11,063 nucleotides of DNA, taken from an uncultured bacterium. Its GTDB lineage: Bacteria; Bacteroidota; Bacteroidia; CAILMK01. Positions 1-5,719 of this stretch are shown here, piece after piece. Under the pieces are notes generated by a model that did no database searches, was not told the origin of the DNA, and worked only from the letters and a program-made list of their open reading frames with translations. Within the stretch, counting starts at the first letter, position 1. Each line of letters begins with the position of its first letter. The DNA lies in the NCBI GenBank assembly GCA_903835275.1, contig CAILMK010000069.1, positions 1-11,063 on the forward strand. Direction: 5' to 3'. The translations under genes and the position numbers were made by a program.

Positions 1-453
1 CAGGACGATATTATTCATGATGACTTTCGGCCCTGCAGCAGTATCCTTGCTTGCAAACCTATCCAACACCATTTGGAAATTACTTTCCTTTTCGCCCTTA
101 TAGTGTATAAGGTTAAAATCAAGATTGGAAAGTTCTACATTCCCGAATACGACCAGGCCATTGCCATAACGGAAATATTGAACCAGACCTTCCTTGAATT
201 TTATCATGACTGCATGATGATGGTCTTCAAGAACAACATCGTGCAATGCCACTCCCACCGGCAGTTCAAATTCTATTTCACCGATGCGTACTTTGGTTCC
301 GAGTTTTTCGCTGAGAAATGATGTGGCTTTTTCGTTCAGCCACCTTTTACCGGTTGGCGTTTTGAGAAAAATATACCCACCCACCAAACTGGTAACTATG
401 AGAATCAACAGGCCCAGAAGAACCCTTAATGTATATTTTAACGCTTTTTTCAA
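1..453 (-). CDS. TamB-like AsmA-family envelope protein, N-terminal 151 residues (cut by window edge)
   Basis: Reading the minus strand from 453 gives an open frame of 151 codons that runs off the left edge. It begins KKALKYTLRVLLGLLILIV, with one membrane segment at about residues 11-30, then TPTGKRWLNEKATSFLSEKLGTK followed by short beta-like stretches (VRIGEIEFELPVGVALHDVVL). A single N-terminal anchor followed by 'LGTKVRIGEIEF' beta repeats is typical of Bacteroidota proteins annotated as translocation/assembly module TamB. These bridge the periplasm and are linked to outer-membrane protein or lipid transport. The start is TTG at 453-451: the same frame has TAA at 465-463 just upstream, the stretch AAGGGAAAAAA precedes TTG, and the next in-frame ATG is about 80 codons inside. 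It is divergent from tsaD, a neighbourhood I recall as common in this phylum. Only the N-terminus is visible, so the family call is likely but not certain. Confidence 0.75.
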   Translation of the reverse strand, partial: MKKALKYTLRVLLGLLILIVTSLVGGYIFLKTPTGKRWLNEKATSFLSEKLGTKVRIGEIEFELPVGVALHDVVLEDHHHAVMIKFKEGLVQYFRYGNGLVVFGNVELSNLDFNLIHYKGEKESNFQMVLDRFASKDTAAGPKVIMNNIVL

Positions 454-500
454 TTTTTTCCCTTAGTAATTCATGCCATCCCTTCGGTAATAAATGCCGA

Positions 501-514
501 ACTTTGCACAAAGT
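501..514. promoter_or_regulatory. Inverted repeat in the tamB-like/tsaD divergent intergenic region
   Basis: ACTTTGCACAAAGT has 6-bp perfect arms (ACTTTG/CAAAGT) around a 2-bp centre. It lies midway in the 81-bp gap between the divergent starts at 453 and 535. Each arm carries TTTG, the 3' half of the Bacteroidota -7 box, facing outwards on opposite strands. On the minus strand the context reads TATACTTTG, which has TA three bases rather than two before TTTG. It may be back-to-back promoter elements or an operator; the sequence alone does not decide. Confidence 0.3.
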
Positions 515-534
515 ATAAACCCTTTACTACCAAA

Positions 535-1545
535 ATGTGTACCATCCTTGCTATTGAAAGCTCCTGTGACGATACTTCCGCATCGGTTATACAGGATGGT
601 AACATACTTTCCAACGTAATAAGTTCGCAGGTAATACACCAAAAATATGGGGGTGTGGTCCCTGAACTTGCTTCACGAGCCCACCAGGGTAATATTGTTC
701 CTGTGGTGGAATCTGCGCTTATTGAGGCAAATATACGCAAAACAGACCTGAATGCCATTGCTTTTACCCAAGGACCAGGGCTGCTCGGTTCACTCCTTGT
801 GGGTAACTCTTTTGCCAAGGCGTTTGCCCTCGGATTAAATATTCCGCTCATTACCGTGGATCATCTTCATGCACATTTAGCCGCACATTTTATTGGCAGT
901 CCCGACTTAAAGATGCCATTCCTATGCCTTTTGGTTTCCGGAGGGCATACCATGATCGTAAAAATGACTTCCCCGCTGGAGTACACCATACTAGGGCGCA
1001 CCACTGATGATGCCGCCGGTGAAGCCTTTGACAAGGCAGCAAAAATCCTTGATTTTCCCTATCCGGGCGGCCCACTTGTTGATAAATATGCACTGGATGG
1101 CAATCCCCTCCGCTTTGTATTTCCTGAACCGCAAATCCCGAACCTCGATTTCAGTTTTAGCGGCTTAAAGACCTCGTTTCTATATTTCATCCAGCAAAAA
1201 ACCAGGGAAAATCCTGCTTTTGTAGCGGAAAACCTCGCGGATATATGCGCTTCCTACCAACATAGAATTGTAACGTATTTGCTAAAAAGGCTTGCGAAGG
1301 CATCTAAAGAAACGGGCATTAAAAATATCGGGCTGGCAGGCGGTGTTGCTGCAAATTCCTACCTCAGGAAAATGCTTTTGCAAACTGCAGAAGAAAAAGG
1401 CTGGCAGGTTCATATCCCTGCTTTTGAATACTGCACCGATAATGCCGCAATGGTTGCCATGGCGGCACATTTCAAATACAAGGCAGGACTATTTTCAGGA
1501 CAGGAAGTATCTCCGTACACAAGGAGTGTAGGTGGTGGAATTTAA
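535..1545 (+). CDS. tsaD: tRNA N6-adenosine threonylcarbamoyltransferase TsaD
   Basis: TsaD transfers the threonylcarbamoyl group from threonylcarbamoyl-AMP to A37 of ANN-decoding tRNAs (t6A), acting in the cytoplasm with TsaB and TsaE. The 336-residue length is normal for the family. The Kae1/Gcp signatures are all present: AIESSCDDTS at residues 6-15, QKYGGVVPELASRAH at 36-50, the metal-binding HxxxH pair His110/His114 within VDHLHAHLAAH, VSGGHT at 134-139, DDAAGEAFDK at 158-167, FSFSGLKT at 206-213, AGGVAANSYLR at 268-278 and CTDNAAM at 300-306, with metal-ligand Asp302. The ATG at 535 places the family-typical 'ILAIESS' four residues in. The gene is divergent from the tamB-like gene, and tsaB/tsaE are not in the window. 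Nothing appears broken. Expected to be essential or nearly so. Confidence 0.97.
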   Translation: MCTILAIESSCDDTSASVIQDGNILSNVISSQVIHQKYGGVVPELASRAHQGNIVPVVESALIEANIRKTDLNAIAFTQGPGLLGSLLVGNSFAKAFALGLNIPLITVDHLHAHLAAHFIGSPDLKMPFLCLLVSGGHTMIVKMTSPLEYTILGRTTDDAAGEAFDKAAKILDFPYPGGPLVDKYALDGNPLRFVFPEPQIPNLDFSFSGLKTSFLYFIQQKTRENPAFVAENLADICASYQHRIVTYLLKRLAKASKETGIKNIGLAGGVAANSYLRKMLLQTAEEKGWQVHIPAFEYCTDNAAMVAMAAHFKYKAGLFSGQEVSPYTRSVGGGI

Positions 1546-1577
1546 GATGAGAAAAAAATTAATAATTCTCAAATAAA

Positions 1578-1664
1578 ATGAAATTGTTGCGTAAATTTGC
1601 AGCATTAAGATTCGCTGCGGCTGTATTTTGCAAGGTTTTAGATGGTTTTTTTTCCTTGCTTTAG
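1578..1664 (+). CDS. Possible 28-codon small ORF downstream of tsaD (uncertain)
   Basis: ATG at 1578 to TAG at 1662-1664 encodes MKLLRKFAALRFAAAVFC followed by KVLDGFFSLL. The product is a cationic peptide with hydrophobic faces, like a short amphipathic or membrane-active helix. It fills most of the 143-bp gap between the convergent tsaD and the short LTA-synthase-like gene. No good Shine-Dalgarno sequence is seen (ATAAA precedes the ATG). A perfect TAnnTTTG box lies inside the ORF, so a transcript from that box would not contain this start. An AT-rich hairpin (TGAGAA/TTCTCA, 1548-1571) lies before it and a GCAAGG/CCTTGC stem (1630-1659) inside it, so the stretch may instead be terminator or small-RNA sequence. 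No family recognised. Confidence 0.15.
   Translation: MKLLRKFAALRFAAAVFCKVLDGFFSLL
1592..1599 (+). promoter_or_regulatory. Candidate Bacteroidota -7 box (TAAATTTG) after tsaD
   Basis: TAAATTTG matches TAnnTTTG exactly. The 11-mer TAAATTTGCAG also occurs on the minus strand at 10924-10914, where it sits a promoter-like distance upstream of the DUF421 gene. No clear TTG -33 element lies 17-23 bp upstream. If active, it would make a short plus-strand RNA running through the GCAAGG/CCTTGC stem and towards the 3' end of the oppositely oriented LTA-synthase-like gene. Confidence 0.25.
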
Positions 1665-1688
1665 TATAGTCGCAGTTTCTTTTTGCCC

Positions 1689-3086
1689 CTACCTCATCTT
1701 CATCATTGAATCCGGATATAATTTATTAGTAAAACAGGCTGTTTTGTTTTTTGCCTTATAAGTATTCAGCATCAGTTTCAAGGTAGCTTTTGCAGTTTCA
1801 TCATCCACCGGTTCTATATCCATACTGGGATAAATTTTGAATATTTGTTCTCCACTCAGGAAAGAAAGCCCATCCATATATTCCGTAAGGCTTCCTTTAT
1901 AAGGCATCATTGCCACGGAATGTATATTCCTGAAATTACGAGCGGTATCAATACCCGTGCTTACCCAACTAGTGTATTTTGGTAATTTAACAACATAATT
2001 CCTTCCCATAAATGCAAGTATACTAGGGGTAACATCCACATCCGTAGAGATGGATTTGAATCTCCTCGGATATTTAATCAGAGGAGAATAAATCATAAAC
2101 GGCACATGAAAACGGTCAATTTTTGTGATGATAGGTACATCAGGTGTGCGGTGATCACCGGTAATTACGAAAATGGTATTTTTAAAATCAGGACGCTTTT
2201 TATATTCATTTATGAAGTAACGGATGGCATCATCTGTATAAAGAACACATGAAAATATCTTCAAATATTGCTGGTAGTCGGCCTTCTTTTTCGCTGTAAA
2301 GCCGGGCATCCTGTTCAGCATGGCTGTAGCCTTGTTTATATACTGCTTCTGGTTTTCCACCAGATAAGGTGTATGATTTGAGAGCGTCATGATGACATCC
2401 AGCCTTGGTCTGTTGATGGGTTCTTTTTCGGTTTCCAGCACTTTTTTAAATACATCCCGATCCGAATATCCCCATGTAAAACCATCACCATTGGCGGGCA
2501 TTTTTTTATACTCCGGACCAAAATCCTTTGTATCAATAATACGGTCCATGCTATCCTGTTTGAAGAACATATCCATGTTTTCAAAGTGCGCTTCACCGCC
2601 ATAATAATAACTTGCATAATACCTGTTTTGCTTCAGTATATGGATCATACTATTGCGGGTTGGCATCTTGTCACCGAGATCCAGAAAACCATTTTCAGCA
2701 TAGGGACAGGAACCGAAAATATTAGGAATGACTCCAAAGGTACGCCCTGCACCACTGAGGAAATGTTCCCAATACAAGCTGTAAGGCATCAGCGAATCCA
2801 GGAATGGAGTAAAATCCCCTTGTGAGGCATCCGGACCCGAATACGCCCTGCCCATGCTTTCCATAATGATAAAAACGATGTTCGGTTTTACACTTCCCTG
2901 CTTAAAGAATGGTCCAAGGACATCAGGGGTTTTATCAATATGCAGGAACGGATATTCATTTCCTTTTGCAGGACTTGCAGGCTGGTGCATCATCAAAAAA
3001 CTTGATAACAAACCAACTATAATGATGCTATAAAAAAAATAGCCCCCTGCGCTGCGCAAGGAGGCTATCTTATAAAATTTTTTCAA
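1689..3086 (-). CDS. LTA synthase/sulfatase-family enzyme, short paralog without the five-helix membrane domain
   Basis: The 465-residue protein has an LtaS-type catalytic domain from about residue 44 to the end. Residues matching the S. aureus LtaS active site are visible: Glu76 (IIMES), catalytic Thr116 (GAGRTFG), His238 (SNHTP), Asp311-His312 (TGDHRTP). Family members transfer glycerol-phosphate or similar phospho-head groups, or act as sulfatases; the substrate here is unknown, since Bacteroidota lack classical lipoteichoic acid. The usual five membrane helices are absent. The N-terminus has a basic stretch, a hydrophobic core YFFYSIIIVGLLSSFLMM (16-33) and PASPA (36-40), resembling a signal peptide or single anchor. 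The start is TTG at 3086; the next in-frame ATG codons (2993, 2990) would remove this signal. The ORF begins 12 bp after the stop of the 693-aa paralog in the same frame, with an intrinsic terminator inside codons 7-19. It looks like a duplicated catalytic domain destined for the periplasm. Confidence 0.85.
   Translation of the reverse strand: MKKFYKIASLRSAGGYFFYSIIIVGLLSSFLMMHQPASPAKGNEYPFLHIDKTPDVLGPFFKQGSVKPNIVFIIMESMGRAYSGPDASQGDFTPFLDSLMPYSLYWEHFLSGAGRTFGVIPNIFGSCPYAENGFLDLGDKMPTRNSMIHILKQNRYYASYYYGGEAHFENMDMFFKQDSMDRIIDTKDFGPEYKKMPANGDGFTWGYSDRDVFKKVLETEKEPINRPRLDVIMTLSNHTPYLVENQKQYINKATAMLNRMPGFTAKKKADYQQYLKIFSCVLYTDDAIRYFINEYKKRPDFKNTIFVITGDHRTPDVPIITKIDRFHVPFMIYSPLIKYPRRFKSISTDVDVTPSILAFMGRNYVVKLPKYTSWVSTGIDTARNFRNIHSVAMMPYKGSLTEYMDGLSFLSGEQIFKIYPSMDIEPVDDETAKATLKLMLNTYKAKNKTACFTNKLYPDSMMKMR
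3031..3068 (-). terminator. Intrinsic terminator after the 693-aa LTA-synthase-like gene, inside the 5' end of the next ORF
   Basis: Read on the minus strand, ATAGCC and GGCTAT close a hairpin at 3068-3039 with about 12 base pairs. It has GC-rich inner arms, one mismatch, one bulged base and a three-base loop. Eight T residues follow directly (3039-3032). This is a textbook Rho-independent terminator about 30 bp past the TAA at 3101-3099. In the opposite direction the downstream sequence is ATCTTATAAAATTTTTTTC, a poorer U-tract, so the minus strand is preferred. It overlaps codons 7-19 of the 465-aa ORF. Confidence 0.8.
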
Positions 3087-3098
3087 ATTAATATCTTT

Positions 3099-5180
3099 TT
3101 ATTTTTTCTTGGCCTTTTTAGGTTCGGCAACAGGAGCAGCAACAATATTTATCTTCATTAATGAATCCGGATAAAGCTTATTGTTGAGTGTCGCCTTTTT
3201 ATTTTTCTCCTTATAATCGGTGAACTTGCTTTCAATTTCCTTCTGTTTTTGTTCATCCGTATAAGGATCAATATTCAGTTTATCACTGATCTTGAAGAGC
3301 GTTCCGTTATCAATAAAATAATCCTTGTCAAGATAATCAGCCAGTGTACCTTTCACAGGCATCAATGCCACTGAATGCACATTGCGGAAGCCCTCAAATG
3401 TATCAATACCGGGGCTTACCCAACTGGAGTATTTAGGCAGGGTAATTCCATAATTATGTTGCAAAAATGCAAGGAAGGTCGGGGTAATATCCAGATGTGT
3501 TGAAACTGACTTGATGCGTTCCGTTCTCTTCAACATTGGTGAGAAAATAATGAACGGCACATGGTAACGGTCAATCTTGGTAATTATTGGAATTTCCGGC
3601 ATACGGTGGTCACCGGTGATGATGAATATTGTATTTTCATAATCAGGCCTGCTCTTATAGGCATTAATGAATTGCCTGATGGCATCATCCGCGTAAAGTA
3701 CAGTCGAGTAATACTTGGCATTCTTTCTGAAATCATCCTTGGTAGCAGCGTCAAAGGGAAGTGTTTTCAACCTGCTTTCAAATAAATTCATATAATAATT
3801 CTGGTTCTGCACCATAAACGGACTGTGGTTCGCCACGGTCATAAACATATCGAGGCGTGGTTTATTGACATGGGTTTTATTAACCTCAAGCATTTTGCGG
3901 AATAATTCCTTGTCACCATATCCCCATGTAAATCCACCGCTATTGGCAGGCAACTTTGTATAGCCCGGTCCATAATCCTTTTCCTGTACAATACGGTCCA
4001 CACTGTTTTTATGAAGGAACATATCCATGTTATCAAAGTGCGCATCGCCACCGTAGTAAAAGCTTGCGAAATAACCATTCTGGCGGAGTATGCTTATGAT
4101 ACTGGCGTGTGTCGGCATTTTATCACCAAGATCCAGAAAACCTGCATTGGCAAACGGTGCTGACGCGTAAATAGATGGCATCATACCAAAAGTACGCCCT
4201 GCACTACTGAGGAAGTTATCAAAATAAATACTGTGATCCATCAGGGAGTCAAGATAAGGTGTGAAGCTACCCTGCAAGGCATCCGGCCCGGAATAACTGC
4301 GTCCAAGACTTTCCTCTACAATGAAAACGAGGTTCGGCCTTTCTGTTCCTATGTTGAAGAAACTACCCAGTACATCCCTGTCCTGTTCAGTATGAAGGAA
4401 CGGATAATCGTCACTTACATAATTTAATTGGAAATCCTTGCCGCCGTCAGCATTGGCGTCTTCATTATCCGTATAATAAAATTCGTTGTATAAATTATCT
4501 GTTAGATCCGGGAAATAATGCTTGTATGCAGCCCCAAAGAAATAACTGAATTTATTGTTTTCATAGTTCGCAAATATGTCTTCCTTGTACGTGGAGCGGT
4601 CAACCAGCAATTCTATAAAAAACAATAAAACTATTGACAGAACAAAAAACAGGGTACTGACAAGAATCGGAACTTTAAACCTCTTAATCTTCATAGGGAG
4701 GAAAATAGCCAACCCTATCAATAAAATTATCGGGAGTATGGTAAGAATATTTACTGCTCCTGATGCTCCAACCGTATGTGACATATCTTCCCTGGAATAA
4801 GAGAAAAGATCTTCGCCAAGCATTGCCTTGGACTGAATAAAGCAACCTACAAGCATGTAATTACCTACGAGGACTATGATCATCAAAACAACGTAGAACC
4901 ATTTGGCTACCTTGGGATAAATAACATACAAAACAAAATAAGGGATGATCAAAATGGCAGAAAATGCCATGACAAGCATAAGATCATAAAGAAGGCCCTT
5001 TACTTCAAAGATAAAACCACCCGGCTTTACCCCGACCCCAATAATTTCATACACACGCGTAAAGATGAGCAATGCTAAAAATATCATTGCAAGCGGAAAC
5101 ATTGAAGCAAACGTATCATTGAATCGCTTTCTTAATTCCAGTTTTGATTTTTTGGTGTTTTCTGTAGTTGTTTGTTCCAT
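3099..5180 (-). CDS. LTA synthase family protein (membrane phosphotransferase/sulfatase), full length
   Basis: A 693-residue inner-membrane enzyme of the LtaS/MdoB-like family. Five hydrophobic helices are seen at about 27-48, 62-88, 94-115, 144-163 and 171-193. A linker rich in Asp, Asn and Tyr (about 195-258) follows, then a periplasmic alkaline-phosphatase-fold domain from about 259. Visible active-site residues are Glu290 (VEES), nucleophile Thr330 (SAGRTFG), His452 (ANHSP) and Asp524-His525 (TGDHRMP). Relatives move phosphoglycerol or similar head groups from phospholipid to a glycopolymer or lipid; the acceptor here cannot be read from sequence. The C-terminus carries an extra basic tail, AEPKKAKKK, missing from the downstream paralog. 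The ATG at 5180 follows a TAnnTTTG box by about 20 bp, so the 5' leader is very short. A strong terminator follows the stop. The catalytic domain is clearly homologous to the 465-aa neighbour, with shared runs such as GFLDLGDKMPT, indicating tandem duplication. Confidence 0.92.
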   Translation of the reverse strand: MEQTTTENTKKSKLELRKRFNDTFASMFPLAMIFLALLIFTRVYEIIGVGVKPGGFIFEVKGLLYDLMLVMAFSAILIIPYFVLYVIYPKVAKWFYVVLMIIVLVGNYMLVGCFIQSKAMLGEDLFSYSREDMSHTVGASGAVNILTILPIILLIGLAIFLPMKIKRFKVPILVSTLFFVLSIVLLFFIELLVDRSTYKEDIFANYENNKFSYFFGAAYKHYFPDLTDNLYNEFYYTDNEDANADGGKDFQLNYVSDDYPFLHTEQDRDVLGSFFNIGTERPNLVFIVEESLGRSYSGPDALQGSFTPYLDSLMDHSIYFDNFLSSAGRTFGMMPSIYASAPFANAGFLDLGDKMPTHASIISILRQNGYFASFYYGGDAHFDNMDMFLHKNSVDRIVQEKDYGPGYTKLPANSGGFTWGYGDKELFRKMLEVNKTHVNKPRLDMFMTVANHSPFMVQNQNYYMNLFESRLKTLPFDAATKDDFRKNAKYYSTVLYADDAIRQFINAYKSRPDYENTIFIITGDHRMPEIPIITKIDRYHVPFIIFSPMLKRTERIKSVSTHLDITPTFLAFLQHNYGITLPKYSSWVSPGIDTFEGFRNVHSVALMPVKGTLADYLDKDYFIDNGTLFKISDKLNIDPYTDEQKQKEIESKFTDYKEKNKKATLNNKLYPDSLMKINIVAAPVAEPKKAKKK

Positions 5181-5199
5181 ACCCTAAATTAAATGTTTT

Positions 5200-5233
5200 C
5201 AAATGTAAGAAGCAAAACGCTTCTCAGGTTCAA
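5200..5233 (-). promoter_or_regulatory. Bacteroidota-type promoter of the 693-aa LTA-synthase-like gene
   Basis: On the minus strand TACATTTG (5207-5200) matches TAnnTTTG exactly, and TTG (5233-5231) lies 23 bp upstream, at the long end of the accepted 17-23 bp spacing. Transcription would begin about 15 bases before the ATG at 5180, giving a very short leader. Confidence 0.5.
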
Positions 5234-5486
5234 CCGCAAGTTTATTACCTCAGTTACCGGATTTTAATGCGTTTACTATTAATATCTTACAACTTATTAG
5301 CCAAGCCATCAAAATACATGGAAATTTGCAAAATATTGTCCACAATTGCGTGTTCACAAGTCATTCCCATCTGACTTTCAGCAATTTAATAAACAAACAT
5401 TAAGCGTTAAACCCGAAAGTTTTGCCCGTTTCCGAATTCTATTTCAATACAAAAATAGGTAATTTCTTGCCTTTCCGGTTCTGCTA

Positions 5487-5502
5487 ATCATTTAAAAATG
5501 AT
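5487..5502. repeat. Perfect inverted repeat, 7-bp arms
   Basis: ATCATTT-AA-AAATGAT: arms of 7 bp around a 2-bp centre in the middle of the divergent intergenic region. It is too AT-rich and lacks the U-tract of a terminator. A dimeric-regulator operator is possible, but a lone palindrome in AT-rich DNA can arise by chance. Confidence 0.3.
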
Positions 5503-5523
5503 CGCTATTGAACACTTTTTATA

Positions 5524-5655
5524 ATGATTTTCGCAAAAATACGCTGGCATGACCAGATCGCTGATACCCGAAAAACTGCAAAATATACCTACAAAGCCTT
5601 GTTAAATATGGATGGTACTTATAACGATATTGATGATACGCCGAACCCTGTTTGA
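5524..5655 (+). CDS. Possible 43-residue small protein (uncertain)
   Basis: ATG at 5524 to TGA at 5653-5655 encodes MIFAKIRWHDQIADTRKTAK, then YTYKALLNMDGTYNDIDDTP and NPV. The composition is mixed and protein-like: a basic, aromatic N-terminal half and an acidic C-terminal half, unlike a random AT-rich translation. No membrane segment, Cys cluster or known domain is recognisable. It lies inside the intergenic region with no clear ribosome-binding site and no TAnnTTTG box at a useful distance. It could be a real small protein, a degraded gene fragment or chance. Confidence 0.25.
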   Translation: MIFAKIRWHDQIADTRKTAKYTYKALLNMDGTYNDIDDTPNPV

Positions 5656-5697
5656 TTAACCAAAACATAAAGAACATTTAATAATTCCTTTAAATGT

Positions 5698-5705
5698 TAT
5701 CTTTG
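5698..5705 (+). promoter_or_regulatory. -7 box (TATCTTTG) of the phosphoesterase gene
   Basis: TATCTTTG matches TAnnTTTG exactly and ends 14 bp before the TTG start at 5720, so transcription would begin only about ten bases before translation. No TTG/TTTG -33 element lies 17-23 bp upstream; the nearest is TTTG at 5651, 43 bp away. That suggests a weak or activator-dependent promoter. Confidence 0.5.
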
Positions 5706-5719
5706 CCAAAAGTAAACTA

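Larger units (their letters stand above)
5181..5719. other. 539-bp AT-rich intergenic region between divergent LTA-synthase-like and phosphoesterase genes
   Basis: This gap between divergent genes holds a minus-strand promoter at the left end (5200-5233), a second minus-strand TAnnTTTG match at 5457-5450 (TATTTTTG) about 270 bp from the start codon, a perfect 7-bp-arm inverted repeat at 5487-5502, a possible 43-codon plus-strand ORF (5524-5655) and a plus-strand -7 box at 5698-5705. I see no tRNA, riboswitch-like fold or insertion-sequence remnant. The length is unusual against the other gaps here, which are mostly under 150 bp. Confidence 0.6.

Noticed and set aside
73..466. Plus-strand open frames at the left edge
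   Set aside because: The minus strand carries the continuous TamB-like frame with an anchor segment and family-like beta repeats; the plus-strand frames are shadows.
471..851. 126-codon minus-strand open frame over the start of tsaD
   Set aside because: It is antisense to the conserved N-terminal motifs of TsaD and its composition is typical of a reverse-strand shadow.
1646..1653. Run of eight T as a phase-variable tract
   Set aside because: It lies in a short intergenic stretch of doubtful coding status; nothing shows that length change would switch a real gene.
1689..3086. Short LTA-synthase-like gene as a pseudogene
   Set aside because: The frame is intact for 465 codons and the catalytic Glu, Thr, His and Asp-His are all kept, and it has a plausible signal peptide, so a broken copy is less likely than a specialised one.
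2950..3101. Insertion-sequence or recombination scar at the duplication junction
   Set aside because: The only inverted repeat at the junction has a clear terminator form with a T-tract, and no transposase remnant or flanking direct repeat is visible.
5181..5719. Riboswitch or structured RNA leader
   Set aside because: The -7 boxes next to both genes imply leaders of only about 10-15 bases, and no extended conserved-looking fold was found in the gap.
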